Positions 22,965 through 33,510 of a stretch of DNA of 64,000 nucleotides are shown in pieces. A model generated the notes under the pieces. The model was given only the letters and a program-made list of their open reading frames with translations, did not search any database and was not told where the DNA came from. Made by a program: the position numbers and the translations under genes. The stretch is taken from NCBI GenBank assembly GCA_963575745.1, contig CAUYUJ010012202.1, positions 1 to 64,000 on the forward strand, in the 5' to 3' direction. Each line of letters opens with the position of its first letter. The stretch's first letter is position 1. The stretch is from Prorocentrum cordatum. Taxonomy: Eukaryota; Sar; Dinophyceae; Prorocentrales; Prorocentraceae.

Positions 22965-23105
22965 CATTTACACACATGGATGTATGTGTATAGATATATA
23001 CATATGCATACAGACACACATAAACACATACATACATACACACATACACAGATGCGTACATACATACATCCATATATATACAGACATACAAACAGACATA
23101 TATAC
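22965..23105. repeat. (ACAT)n/(ACAC)n microsatellite
   Basis: ACATACAT, ACACAC and ATATATAC words for about 140 bp. Confidence 0.9.
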
Positions 23106-23106
23106 A

Positions 23107-23481
23107 TGCTTCGATTTTGCATGTTCCTGCCAGGCTACAAGTTCTTTTGGGCGGCGCTTGGCAAGCGAGCAGGATTGCGAAAGAAACGCGCGCAGACAGA
23201 CCTGGAAACTCTCCACGGAATCATTCCGAGAGCGGTGAAAAGAGAAAAAGGAGGTGAAAGGGGACGGACGGTGGGCCGAGAGAAAAAGCTTGAACCCCGA
23301 TGATTCCAAAACATTGAGACGTTGAGACGGCAGCGCATCAACAAGTCTCACCGTGCTCCTGAATGCACATGTCATGCTTCGCGTTTCTATGTTCCTGCCA
23401 GGATGCAGGTTCTTTCAGGGCGGCGCTTGGCAACTGAGCAGGATTGCGAGAGAGACGCGCGCAGGCAGACCTGGAAACTCT
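23107..23481 (+). repeat. Direct duplication, about 110-bp units 265 bp apart
   Basis: A unit starting TGCTTCGATTTTGCATGTTC at 23107 recurs at about 23372. Both run through TGTTCCTGCCAGGMTRCA, GGGCGGCGCTTGGCAA and CAGACCTGGAAACTCTCC with few differences. Confidence 0.8.
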
Positions 23482-23732
23482 CCCGCACCCACTTCCAGGA
23501 TGGGTTCTGGGCAAAAACCCGCATGCAGCTGTCATGGGGGCCCATCCATCACCTCAACCAGCGATTTGTGAGAGCATCTTGGAAAGCGTTGGCCACCTGC
23601 TCGCAGGATGTTTTAGGATGCTCTTGCAAGCCTGAAGTGCGCCACTTCCCTGATGGGGTCTTTGCCACGCAGCTGCGCATGACTCTACCCGCACAGGTGC
23701 GCAAGCCTTTGCACCCAGAACAACGGCGATAA
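23322..23732 (+). CDS. Small open frame of unknown function, doubtful
   Basis: A 136-codon frame beginning inside the second duplicated unit. The 85 residues after the duplication have mixed composition (WGPIHHLNQRF, GCSCKPEVRHFPDG) and could be coding, but I recognise no family and there is no support from neighbours. It may be a fragment of an unrecognised element. Confidence 0.2.
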   Translation: MRRQRINKSHRAPECTCHASRFYVPARMQVLSGRRLATEQDCERDARRQTWKLSRTHFQDGFWAKTRMQLSWGPIHHLNQRFVRASWKALATCSQDVLGCSCKPEVRHFPDGVFATQLRMTLPAQVRKPLHPEQRR

Positions 23733-23734
23733 AA

Positions 23735-23990
23735 GGACGCTGGCTTAGGAAAGTGCCACGCTAGCAGGCCAGTGGATTTCCTCCAGCGCGCGCCAAAGCC
23801 GCGCTGGTCAAATACCAGAAAAACTCCTTCGAACTGATTCCTTAGTCGAATCAACCTGGGATGAAGCCAGGGGCGAGACAAGGGAGGATTATCAGTGACA
23901 ACGAGGGGGGCGAGCGGAAGCACAGCCTCAAAGAAAATGCACATAGTCAACCACCCTATTGCCCAACTCAACATCGCGCCTATCCGAAGG
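23735..23990. other. Unassigned DNA between duplication and YR3
   Basis: No gene or repeat family is recognised. Confidence 0.4.
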
Positions 23991-24330
23991 CGAAAGGGTC
24001 GGGATACCAGGCAGATCCCCACCGTCATCTCTGATCCTGCGCCTCCGCGGCAGGCCTCGGACGCTGGGCCGCGCCGAGCAAGCGATAGAAATCCACGCTC
24101 CGAGGCACCGCGCTGACGGGCCCTTTTCTCCACCCCGCGGCGGCGAACAGGCGCGCGCGTCGAGACATGATGGCCCGGGGCACCCGTCTGGCCAACCGCT
24201 TCACTTTCTGCGAGCTCGAGAGGTCCGCTTCGTCACTGCAGAGCGCGCCCCACGTCGAGCCCTCGACCCACCTGCTCGCGAGCGCTTGGCTGATGCCCGC
24301 GGCGCCCGCGCAGAGGTCAAGGTCGCGGCG
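23990..24330 (-). pseudogene. YR3 methyltransferase-like remnant
   Basis: DLDLCAGAAGISQALASR (about 24330-24275) corresponds in position and pattern to VEVFAGSGRLASALR of YR2. Downstream motifs are not recognisable. It directly follows the recombinase remnant. The assignment is by synteny with YR2 and one motif. Confidence 0.35.
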
Positions 24331-24399
24331 CGGCGGGCCCGGGCCCGGGGCGCAGCCGAAGGGCTGCGAGCTCGCCCGACTCAGGATCCAGGCGACGGC

Positions 24400-25330
24400 C
24401 TCGCGGGCCTGGAGCTGTTGCGCAGCCGAGAAGCGGCCCCACTCCCGTTGGGCCCCGGCGCTCGCCTCGTAGCGCCAGACCGCGCCCTCGGCGAGCCAGC
24501 GCCCGCGTCGCGGGATCTCCGGCCGCCGGCAGCGCGCCGCGAGCCGATCGTGGGAAGGACCTCTGCGCCTCAGCTAGCACCGCGCGCGCCTCGCGTCGGC
24601 GGGGAAGCCCAGCCGGTGCATGGCCGCCTTCCAGAGCGACAGATGGGCGGGCGGCCCGATGTTGAGCAGCCCCCTGGCGGGGTCGCCCGTCTTGAGCTCG
24701 GCGACGCACTCGCCCAGCCCTGGGAGGTGCGAGGTGTCGAGCAGGAAGCTCTTGTTGTCGCAGAGGCCGACATTCGACTTCTCGCCGCGCTCGGCCGCGC
24801 GGAGGCTCAGAGCCCACCACTGGCTGCTCGCGCTCGGCGGGCAGAGGTCCCCCTCCTTCAGCTAGCGCAGGTCGATCGGCCGCAGGCGCGCGCGAGGCAA
24901 GCGACGACCGACTTCGTCACATCGGCCAGGTGCCTCGCGAGCCAGCGGGCGATTTCCCGCGGGATGGGCGGCGCCGCGACGCCTGGGTCGAGGTCGGCGA
25001 AGCCCTTGACCGCCCCCTGGAATCGAGGCGGGCGCAACTTCCCCCATGGCGACAAATGCGCAAAATGCCACACCGCCTCGGCGCACGCCGTGAGAAGACC
25101 AGCCTTCTCGAAGCCTTCTAGAGACAAATCGTCCGCGAAGTCCGTCGTTGCATCGTCCACGCTCTTGACGGAGTCCAGCGCGCGACCCATCGAGGTCGCA
25201 AAATCCTGGAGCTCCTTGGGCCAGGCATTGTAGAGGCCCCCCGTCGTACTCGCGATGGCATGCGACTCCAGAATGGAGGGGGGGCTGTCCGCCACGCGCG
25301 GGTGGAAGGCGCCGAAGGTCTCCGCCCTCT
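24400..25330 (-). pseudogene. YR3 tyrosine recombinase remnant
   Basis: Read on the minus strand, the helical N-terminal part has LYNAWPKELQDFATSMGRAL, followed by PPIPREIARWLARHLADV (start of the catalytic domain). The first Arg box is damaged. Then come CDNKSFLLDTSHLPGLGE, matching the YR2 segment around SKTGELDDSLPLDVPEL, and RRGRWLAEGAVWRYEASAG, matching RGRWRARLSVRRYEKHG of YR2 with the catalytic Tyr. The HxxR box is lost or out of frame. At least three frame changes occur. Confidence 0.55.
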
Positions 25331-26370
25331 TGGTCATCCTCTCCTCGCGGTTGGCAGAGGCCGCGAGGTGACGGGCGCCCCTCCGAGGCAGGCGGACCCC
25401 CGCTGGCGGCTGAACCCCGCCCGGGGCCTCGCGGTGGAGCCTGGAGGTGACGCCCGAGGAGCGGGCGGCGACCGCGGCTCTCGCAGCGCCCCTGGCGGAC
25501 GCCCTCGGCTTGGAGAGGCCGAGGCCGAGAACCCGAGCGCCCCCCCCCCCCCCTTCGGGGGCAGCGTCGCCCGCCCCAGCTTCCCCGCCCCCCCCCCCCC
25601 ACCACACTGCCGCGAGAGGCCATCCGCCATGTTCTTCTCAGAAAGCGGAAGTGCCACTTGGCACAGCTAACAATGGACAGAGCCGAAGCGCGACGGACAA
25701 GGATGAGGATGGAGAACGATGCAGCTCGAGATTCCCCAAAGGCTGGCCCCCTATGATCAGGCGGTGCCTCTTGAAACCTAAGGCCATGTCTAATTCCCAA
25801 GACGGTGGCCCGCGCTTCCAGAGTAGGCATGTTCTCAAGATTCTTAAGCCTCGTGGAAGTATCCCCTCGCCACAGAGCCTGGTCTAACATGCCGTTCGGG
25901 ACGTCCTGGAAGTACGGATTCGCCTCGAGCATCTCCAGTGCACCTCCGGGGCCCTCAGGGGGCACCGAGCTTGGGTCCGAGAGTACATCCATTTTTGCAT
26001 GGGCAGTGCGACGACGTCGACACAGCGGGCGATTGCCTCGGCATCGCCACCGTTCTGAGATGCGGCCAACGTCCGCAAGCCTGCCGGCGTCGACATCGGC
26101 GGAGGCGGCCCCCGCCCCTGTCTCGCATGCATCGGCCATTATCACCCGAGAGTACTGGGCCATCGTCAGGTCAGCAGCACAGACGCCAACGAGGCCCCTG
26201 ATCCAGAGAGCCTCTTTGCGTTGTCCGCGCTCGCTGTCTGCCCGCGCCAACCATCCGGGTGAAATCATACGTGGGGCGAAGGGCGGACAGCGCTTCACGT
26301 CGAATAAGGAGAATGTCCACGACGCGCCCAGCCCATCTTTGAACAGCATGTCCAGACAGGCAGGCACTAC
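25330..26370 (-). pseudogene. YR3 RNase H remnant
   Basis: VIMADACETGAGAASADVD (about 26130-26075) matches the first RNase H strand (VMAADASMTGLGAVE in YR2). It is followed by ERWRCRG (YR2: ERWRFKE) and by LENMPTLEARATVLGIRHG, which holds the catalytic Glu. The segment with the second and third Asp is not recognisable. The sequence then passes into a Gly/Arg/Pro-rich open region (about 25330-25620) with long C and G runs. Confidence 0.55.
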
Positions 26371-26448
26371 TTTGAATTACTTTGCAGAACATGGCGAGCC
26401 GCTCGGCCCGCTCAGGCTTGTTGTGAACAATCCACTTCTCTCCGTCAA

Positions 26449-27110
26449 TCACTTGGCCCAGTGGGGCGACCTTGGTAGAGGCTCCTCCTCGTGCATAGGG
26501 GTGCCCTTTGACCTGAGATGAGCAGCGACCTTATCCCAGGCCTCCCGCAACCTCCCCTCGCCGAGACCACGGACGCCGAGGTTGTCGCAATGCGGCAACG
26601 CGCGCAACTCAGAGCCCGCATCTGGGATCGGCCCAACATCACGAATGAGAGAATAACAACACCTGCCCTTCAAGGCCTTATCGATGAGGTCACCCATGAT
26701 CTTCTGCCCGAAGTAGGAAGCCCCGCTCCATCCCACCGGGGCTGATCGCAACGCAGGCCAAACGAAGTCGAGGTCATTCAAGCCGTCGGGGCCCTGCATG
26801 AAGCCCTTTGCCTCGACGAACGAGATCGGAGGCAGACAAGAACGGGGCTCGATGTCCGGATGGTTCTGGATCGCGCGAAGATAATTCTTTACACCTGCAG
26901 CGGCGTAAACAGGTTGCCCGCTCCATCGGGCTTATATCCTTGACCAGGCCCCCCCAGTACCCACGTCGAGATGCGGGGGCGGTCGAACATTGAAGTTGCC
27001 GACGCGGCAGCCCATCCCCCCCCGGAGATCGCCGCTCTTCTCGGCCACGAAAAACGGCGCGCATATCTCGCGAGGCTGGGGGGCCCATGCGACGAGAAAA
27101 GCCCCATGCA
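26449..27110 (-). pseudogene. YR3 reverse transcriptase remnant
   Basis: On the minus strand, SAPVGWSGASYFGQKIM (about 26745-26695) fits RT motif B (VVPMGWSWAVALVQ in YR2), and RALPHCDNLGVRG (about 26607-26570) fits motif C with HCDN in place of YIDN, so the catalytic centre is altered. Upstream fragments in two other frames (26774-27110) cover the fingers region. The order and spacing match YR2. Confidence 0.55.
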
Positions 27111-27133
27111 GGTCAGGCAGAAAGGTGGCGCGC

Positions 27134-27865
27134 TCAGCTCTGCGGGCGCAACGCAGCGCCCATGCAAGGCTTGATAGCGCTCATCTTCTCCGACCTCCAG
27201 CCCGCGTCGTCAGAATATGCCGGCGCGGTCTCTGCTGGCCGCCGTAGCCACTCCTTCTCCGTTTCACCGGCCGCCGAGGTCAGTGGAGCAGAGCTTTCCC
27301 CAACCGCTGGGGTCGACACCAGAGAGCGCTTGCGCGGCCTCACTGCGGCGCCCTGGTCGATGCCGGCATAGTCGACCACGTTGGCCAGGAGCTCTTGGAC
27401 GGCCCCGCGGCGGCTGCGCGCATGCGTCGGCGACGGCGGCGAGGGGGCAAGCCCGAGCAAGGCCTCCTGCGAGACGCGCTGCGCCAGTGACGGCCGAAGG
27501 GTCTCCGGCCCCTCCTCCGCGCAGCTCATCTCGTTCAAAGCGGCGAGCGCCTCGTTGACCCCCTGCTCTACCCCGCAGCGTCGAGCCGACCTCCTCCGCG
27601 CGCAGCGCGCGGGCCCAGAGGAGGTGGGTGGGGTGACGGGGGCAGGGGGCGCAGGTAGAAGCTCTCGAGGTGGCGCGCGACGAAACTCAGACGCTGTTGG
27701 CCCAAGCTGCCCAGTCATAGAACCCCGACCCAAGCGATCGCGGTGCTCGGGTTCACATGCATTGGCCTCCGCGCGAGCGGGGGTCGGCCATCCCCCGCGC
27801 CCGCCACCCCTAAGGGCGGGTGTTCCTCCTTCTTGTCTTTCTGGTTCGGCTACCTGCGCAGCCAC
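27134..27865 (-). pseudogene. YR3 region between Gag and RT
   Basis: A 243-codon minus-strand frame, rich in Ala/Pro/Arg. It lies where YR2 has the first 230 residues of Pol. No catalytic motif is expected or seen. It overlaps the end of the preceding Gag fragment by 16 bp in another frame. Confidence 0.35.
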
Positions 27866-28590
27866 TGCTCCTCCTTCGCCTTCCTCGCCTCCTCGGCGAC
27901 CTGAGCCTCGCCTCGCAGGCTGTCGGCGACGGGCTGGCGAAACTCAGGGGCTATGAGGACGCCCAGTCTGCGTGTAGACCGGCCCATGTAGTGATCGGCC
28001 ACACTGCAATCTGCAGCACCGCCTGCCCCACTGTGGGCATGCGCACCATCGATGAGCTTGGGCCTACGCGCAACCAGCTCTCCCGACCGAAGACTCGGAA
28101 CGTCGAGCTGTTCCACGCGCGCCATCGCCTCCAGGATGTGGGACAGAGCCTCGTGCTCGTACTGGGACCTGTCCTGTCCTGGATCTTGGCAGCAACCCTC
28201 CAATGCTCCGAATGCGTCACAGGCGTATGGGACAGGGAAGCGGTGCCCTGCAGGCGGTGCCAGCTCGTGCGAGGGCCTGTCATATCAAGGCCCCCCATCA
28301 GGCATGTCATCAGTCATGTGGGCCACAGCATCGGCAAACGTCCGACGGCGGCGTCCTGCGCCATCAGAGCGGACAGGAAGGACCTTCAAAACATCGTGGA
28401 TAGATTCGTCCAGGCCCTTTGGTTCTATATGTCTCATCAGGGCCACATCACCGTCCGCCGTCGGCATCACGGCCTTGTTCCCCAGGACCCTGGACTCGGC
28501 GTGCAGCTCGTCAACGACCTCCCCGCGGCGCAGCGATCCGACATCCTCGGCGACGGCCCACGCGCGGCCCGGGGGGGCCCGCTGAGGCAC
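27850..28590 (-). pseudogene. YR3 Gag remnant
   Basis: Two frames together give a Gag of the YR2 family. AWAVAEDVGSLRRGEVVDEL and the DVLKVLPVRSDG segment lie upstream (28590-28310). After a frame change, HEALSHILEAMARVEQLDVP (YR2: HESLSRLFEYALTYDQLNFG) and VAEEARKAKEEQ (YR2: LKERRKAKEERQ) close at 27850. Gag is expected to form the particle that carries element RNA. Confidence 0.55.
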
Positions 28591-28965
28591 GGGCCCCGCC
28601 TGCCTCTTGGGGCCGTCTTGGGGGCCTCTTGGGCCGTCATAGGGCCCTCTTGGAAGCCTTTGAGCGATTTGGGGGCGACCTTGGGGGCCTCTTGGGCCGT
28701 CGGAAAGCCGAAAAGGCGCAAATGCCAAAGAACAATTATGATTTTCGCCTCTGCGGACCTTCCTGGAGGACCTCTTGGAGGCCTCTCGGGCCGTCTTGGA
28801 AGCCTCTTGGGGGCCTCTTGGGCCCATCTAAGGACGTCTTGGGTGCATATTGGGCCGTCTTGGGTGCATCTTGGGCCGTCTTGGGGGCATTTGGGGGCCA
28901 TCTTTGCCGTCTTGGAAGCCATCTTGGCCGTCTTGGAGGCGTCTTGGAGGCCATCTTGGAGCCAT

Positions 28966-29252
28966 CTGGGACGGAAAAGCCCTTTTGTAACCACCTCTGG
29001 AAGATTTTTCGGCATCCTTTCAGGTGGCCGGCGGGACGGGCCAAGGCTCCAGGGGGAGTTCTTTTGGAAAAGAAACGAACCCGATAGGATTCGGCACGCC
29101 AGGCAACCCTGCGATGAATCGACAGGGGCGGCGGATCGAAGACGCCTTCGGCGAATCACCGCCGCCCCATTCCTTTTTGGAAGCCCCTATGTGGGCGAAC
29201 GTTGAGGCCAGGCCTGCCACGCTATCGGATCATGCGTTCCCCGAATCGGTTT
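28966..29252 (+). repeat. Structured cassette, copy 1 (3' end truncated)
   Basis: The hairpin core is at 29107-29168. Hairpin I is CCCTG-CGA-[TGAA]-TCG-a-CAGGG. Hairpin II is GGGGCGGCGG/CCGCCGCCCC around an apical CGCC-TTC-GGCG. Hairpin III has only its 5' arm. Compared with other copies, the TGA/TCA pair of hairpin I is CGA/TCG, and both arms of hairpin II are one G or C shorter, so paired positions changed together. Confidence 0.8.
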
Positions 29253-29360
29253 CTTGGAGGACGTCGTGGAGGCATCTTGGGGCCATCTTAGCCGTCTTGG
29301 AGGCCATCTTGGCCGTCTTGGAAGCATCTTGGAAGCCATCTTAGGCTATCTTGGAGCCGT

Positions 29361-29690
29361 CTGGAGCAGGAAAACACACGGCAACCACCTCCGGAAGAGC
29401 CTCGGGGGACCCTGGCGGGACGCGCCGAAGGCCCAGGGGGAGTTCGTCTGGAAAACAACAAAAACCAAAAGCGAGAGGGTCTAGCACGCCAGGTGCCCCT
29501 GTGATGAATCAGCAGGGGGCGGCGGATCGAAGACGCCTACGGCGAATCACCGCCGCCCCCTGCCTTTTTGGAAGCGCCTATGTGGCCGAACGTTGAGGCC
29601 CGACCTGCCAAGCTATCGGATCATGCGTTCCCCGAATCGGTTTGGAAAGCCTTCGGGGGACACATGGGCATCTTGAAGGTCATCTTGGCC
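29361..29690 (+). repeat. Structured cassette, copy 2
   Basis: The core is at 29496-29562. Hairpin I is CCCCTG-TGA-[TGAA]-TCA-g-CAGGGG. Hairpin II is CAGGGGGCGGCGG with CCGCCGCCCCCTG and an apical CGCC-TAC-GGCG. Hairpin III arms CATGCGTTCCCCGAA and TTCGGGGGACACATG pair except for one mismatch and one wobble. Confidence 0.85.
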
Positions 29691-30940
29691 GTCTGGAGGT
29701 CGTTTTGACCCTTTCGGGTCTTCTTGGAGGACGTCTTGGAGGGCTCTTGGGCCGTCTTGGAGGCCATCTTGAGCGTCTTGGAGACCTCTTGGGCCGTCTT
29801 GGGGGCCTCTTGGGGCCCTCTTGGGCGATCTTTGGGGGCACTTGGGCCGTTTCGGGCCGTCGGACGGCCGTATAAAGCAAATGCCACAATCCTTCAAAAA
29901 CTCAAGGGGAATCAATGATGTTGGCCTTTTCGGGCCTCCCTGGAGGCCCTCTTGGAGGCCTCTTGGGCCGTCTTGGGCAATCTTAGGGCCATGTTCAGCC
30001 GTCTTGGTGGGCTCCTGGTCCGTCTGACGCCGTCGGAAGCCGTTTGGGGGGCCTCTATGGGCCGACATGGGGCCTTCTTGGAATGCTCCAGGGCCGTCTT
30101 GGAGACCATCTTGGGCGTCTTAAAGGCCTCCTGTGCCGTCTGGGGGGCCTCTTGGGGCCGTCTTGGGGCCCTCTTGGGCCGTTCTGGGGCCATCTTGGAG
30201 GCCTCTTGGGCGATCTTTCGGCGATCTTTGGGGGCTCTTGGGCCGTCTCGGGCCGTCGGAAGGCCGAAGAGAAGCAAATGTCAAATCCGTCAAAAACCTG
30301 AAGGCAATCAATGTTTTTGGCCTCTTCTGGCCTTCCTGGAGGCCCTCTTGGGGGCCTCTTGGGACGTCTTGGGCCAGCTTCGAGCCAACTTCGGCCATCT
30401 TGGTGGGTTCCTGGCACGTCTGATGCCGTCGGGAGCAGTCTTGGGGGCCTTTCTGGGCCGACTTGGGGCGCTTCGGGGCCATCTTGGAAGCCATATTGGG
30501 CGTCTCGGAGGCCATCTTAGGCGTGTTGGAGGCCTCCTGGGCCGTCTTGGGGCCCTCTTGGGGCCGTCTTGGAGGCCATTTGGGCCGTCATGGAGCCCTC
30601 TTGGGGGCCTCTTGGGCGATCTTGGGAGCCTCTTTGGCCGTCTTGGGCCGTCGGAAAGCCGAAGAGGCGCAACTGCCAGAATCCTTCAAAAACCGAAAGA
30701 CAATCAATGATGTTGGCCTCGTCGGCCCTTCCTGGAGGACCTCTTGGAGACCTCTTGGGCCGTCTTGGAGGCCTCTTGCGGGCCATTTGGACTGTCTTAG
30801 ACCATCTTGAGGCCATCTTGGGCCGTCTTGGGTGCATCTTGGAACCATCTTAGCCGTCTTTGAGGCCATTTTGGCCGTCTTGGAGCAACTTGGAGGCCAT
30901 CCTGGGACATTTTGGCCGTCTTGGAAGCAATCTTGGGGCC

Positions 30941-31260
30941 GTCTGGGGCAAGAAAACTGTTTGCAACCACCTCTTCTGGGTGGCCGGCGGGACGGGCCGA
31001 AGCCCCAGGGGGAGTTCTTCTGGAAAAAGAACCAAAACCAAACGTCATGTCGTTCGGCACGCCAGGCACCCCTGTGATGAATCAGCAGGGGGCGGCGGAT
31101 CGAAGACGCCTACGGCGAATCACCGCCGCCCCCTGCCTTTTTGGAAGCGCCTATGTGGCCGAACGTTGAGGCCAGACCTGCCAAGCTATCGGACCATGCG
31201 TTACCCGAATCGGTTTGGAAAGCCTTCGGGAAAGACGTGGGCATCTTGAAGGTCATCTTG
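30941..31260 (+). repeat. Structured cassette, copy 3
   Basis: The core is at 31069-31135, identical to copy 2 in hairpins I and II. A further hairpin upstream, GTTCTT...AAGAAC, brackets the CTGGAAAA stretch. Hairpin III has three mismatches. Confidence 0.85.
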
Positions 31261-32113
31261 GCCGTCTGGAGGCCATTTTGACCCTTTTCGGGTCTTCTTG
31301 GAGGACGTCTTGGAGGGCTCTTGGGCCGTCTTGGAGGCCATCTTGAGCGTCTTGGAGGCCTCTTGGGCCGTTTTGGGGGCCTCTTGGGGCCGTCTTGGGC
31401 GATCTTTGGGGGCACTTGGGCCGTCTCGGGCCGTCAGAAGGCAGACAAAAAAGCAAATGCCACAATCCGTCAATTAGCCTGACGAAGGACCCAACCATGT
31501 GCAGTTGTGAATACCGCAGTTGTGAATACCATCTTCACTCGCGCTCCCTATGGGGCCACGAACCGTGTGAGGGGCGTGCCGAAATTCGTCACGGGGTACA
31601 CGATACGAACAAAGACGGTCGGTCTGAGTGCGAGAGGCTAAGAACGGGTGAGCCTGAGCGCGAGTGAGTCTGATTGTGAATGAGTCTGCGTGCGAATCAG
31701 TCTACGTACATAAATGTGGACGCTCCTCCCGAGGATCGCGCCCGCTTCCTTCCCTTTCTTCTCTGCATCTTTGCCCGTGCGCGCCGATGTCCATGGCTGC
31801 TGGCGCGGCGCCGCACGGAATCCCCGCGACGCGCGCTGGTCGCCCCGAAGGGGTCCCGGCGACGCGCGCAGGTCGTCCGCTGTGCGCAGCGGGGAGAGCG
31901 AGCAGGCTGGCTGATAGCGGGCAAGCCTGTGGCCGCTGGGCAGAGAGACGACGGGGGCGAGCGAGGCTCTGGTCAGAGCGCAGCGCGAAATTCCCGGGAC
32001 GCGCGCTGGTCGCCCCGAGAGGGTCCCAGCGACGCGCGCAGGTTGCCCGCGGCGCGAAGCCAAACAGTCAGACCGTCGAGAGACGGCGAGGCTCGGGCGG
32101 GCCGCTCCTCAGG

Positions 32114-32323
32114 TCAAGCCTCGCGGATAAACTCGGTGAAGCCCAGCTCCCTGGCGAGGGCCGTCGCCTCCCTTCTGCACCGCCTCGTGCGCGCAGCAAA
32201 CTGCTCCAGCTGCTTCCGCAAGCCCTCCGGCGGCCCTGCCAGGAAGAACTCGATGCGCGGCGCCCGCATGAGCAGGAGGTCCTCGTGGCGCGTGGCGCGC
32301 GAGAGCAGGACGTAGAGCTCCAG
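32114..32323 (-). pseudogene. PIF1-like helicase, C-terminal remnant
   Basis: On the minus strand, 69 residues end at a stop (32114-32116). They contain LYVLLSRATRHEDLLLMRAP, which fits helicase motif VI of PIF1/RecD-type superfamily 1 helicases (YVALSRA), then FFLAGPPEGL and a basic helical tail. Such helicases unwind DNA 5' to 3' using ATP. Everything upstream is replaced by an (AGG/CTC)n tract, so no Walker motifs remain. It could be host-derived or from a mobile element; I cannot tell which. Confidence 0.5.
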
Positions 32324-32396
32324 CCTCCTCCTCCTCCTCCTCCTCCTCCTCCTCCTCCTCCTCCTCCTCCTCCTCCTCCTCCCCCTCCTCCTCGCC
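32324..32396. repeat. (CTC)n microsatellite
   Basis: A nearly perfect CTC run abutting the PIF1-like remnant. It encodes a long poly-Glu or poly-Arg run on the minus strand, which should not be taken as protein. Confidence 0.95.
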
Positions 32397-32460
32397 ACGC
32401 TTTCCTAAGTGATGCTGGGTGGGGGACAGGCAAACCTGTGTCCTAGGTGGAGCCCCCCAT

Positions 32461-33345
32461 GGGGCCACGAAACGCTGTCCTGGGTGGGGGAGACGCATGC
32501 GAACACCCTTATTGGGACCTTCGGTGGAGCTCCCGATGGGGCCACGAAGCGCTGTCCTGGGTGGGGGAGACGCATGCGAACACCCCTACTGGGACCTTCG
32601 GTGGAGCTCCCATGGGGCCACGAAACGCTGTCCTGGGTGGGGGAGACGCATGCGAACACCCCCAGTGGGACCTTCGGTGGAGCTCCCATGGGGCCACGAA
32701 ATGGGTGTCCTGGGCGATGCCACGAATGTGGGTGGGAGACGCATGCGAACACCCCATTGGGACCTTCGGTGGAGCTCCCTATGGGGCCACGAAACGCTGT
32801 CCTGGGTGGGGGAGACGCATGCGAACACCCTATTGGGACCTTCGGTGGAGCTCCCTATGGGGCCACGAAACGCTGTCCTGGGTGGGGGAGACGCATGCGA
32901 ACACCCCTACTGGGACCTTCGGTGGAGCTCCCTACGGGGCCACGAAACAGTGTCCTGGGTGGGGGAGACGCATGCGAACACCCCCACTTGGGCCTTCGGT
33001 GGAGCTTCCTATGGGGCCACGAAACGCTGTCCTGGGTGGGGGAGACGCATGCAAACACACCCAGTGGGACCTTCGGTGGAGCTCCCTATGGGGCCACGAA
33101 ACGCTGTCCTGGGTGGGGGAGACGCATGCGAACACCCCTACTGGGACCTTCGGTGGAGCTCCCTATGTATGGGGCCACGAAACGCTGTCCTGCGTGGGGG
33201 AGACGCATGCGAACACCCCTATTGGGACCTTCAGTGGAGCTCCCTATGGGGCCACGAAACGCTGTCCTGGGTGGGGGAGACGCATGCGAACGCCCCCAGT
33301 GGGACCTTCGGTGGAGCTCCCTATGGGGCCACGAAACGTGTGAGG
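32461..33345 (+). repeat. 77-bp minisatellite, about 11.5 units
   Basis: The unit starts GGGGCCACGAAACGCTGTCC, contains GGAGACGCATGCGAACACCC, and ends TTCGGTGGAGCTCCCTAT. Units begin at 32461, 32538 and onward at 77-bp steps. One unit near 32700-32745 has an insertion and another near 33166 has a 4-bp TATG duplication. Because 77 is not a multiple of 3, three plus-strand frames cycle through the unit and all three stay open for 298-491 codons; three minus-strand frames are open over shorter spans. Confidence 0.95.
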
Positions 33346-33349
33346 GGTG

Positions 33350-33510
33350 TGACGACATGGGCGGTGGGGACGATGATGAAGACGATGATGAGGATGAGGA
33401 TGTGGATGAGGATGATGCTGCAGATGATCATTCTGACGGAAGAGAGAAGAGGAGGGGGAGGAGGGAGGAGGGGGAGGAGGAAGGAGGAGAGGAACGCGGG
33501 GCACCGTCTC
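33350..33510. repeat. (GATGAG)n and (GGAGGA)n low-complexity tract
   Basis: GATGATGAGGATGA words, then GAGGAGGG words. Reads as Asp/Glu-rich or basic low-complexity peptides. Confidence 0.85.

Larger units (their letters stand above)
23990..28590 (-). mobile_element. YR3: heavily decayed tyrosine-recombinase retroelement
   Basis: On the minus strand, coding fragments follow in the order Gag, RT, RNase H, tyrosine recombinase, methyltransferase-like. This is the same order and the same Gag family as YR2 but far more decayed, with many frame changes. No split direct repeats were found by eye. At its 5' side it runs into the CTTGGGGCC array at about 28.59 kb. Because YR2 and YR3 share the order with the recombinase between RNase H and methyltransferase, this order is a family trait, not a rearrangement of one copy. 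Confidence 0.65.
28590..31473 (+). repeat. CTTGGGGCC array with hairpin elements and cassettes 1-3
   Basis: Degenerate words CTTGGGCCGT, CTTGGAGGCC and GGCCTCTTGGG fill the region. Two conserved modules are embedded: a structured cassette of about 300 bp (copies 1-3, annotated separately) and an 80-bp element with marker AATCCTTCAAAAAC (near 28740, 29890, 30290, 30685 and a 5' half at 31460). No coding function; all frames on both strands tend to stay open. Confidence 0.9.

Noticed and set aside
24862-26367. 501-codon minus-strand frame read as one intact protein
   Set aside because: The first third holds RNase H motifs but the rest is Gly/Arg/Pro-rich readthrough across frameshifts; treated as a YR3 remnant.
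29107-29168. Hammerhead ribozyme in the structured cassette
   Set aside because: The CUGANGA and GAAA core boxes are not both present around the hairpins.
32461-33345. Possible CRISPR array
   Set aside because: Units are contiguous 77-bp tandem copies without variable spacers, in a eukaryotic context.
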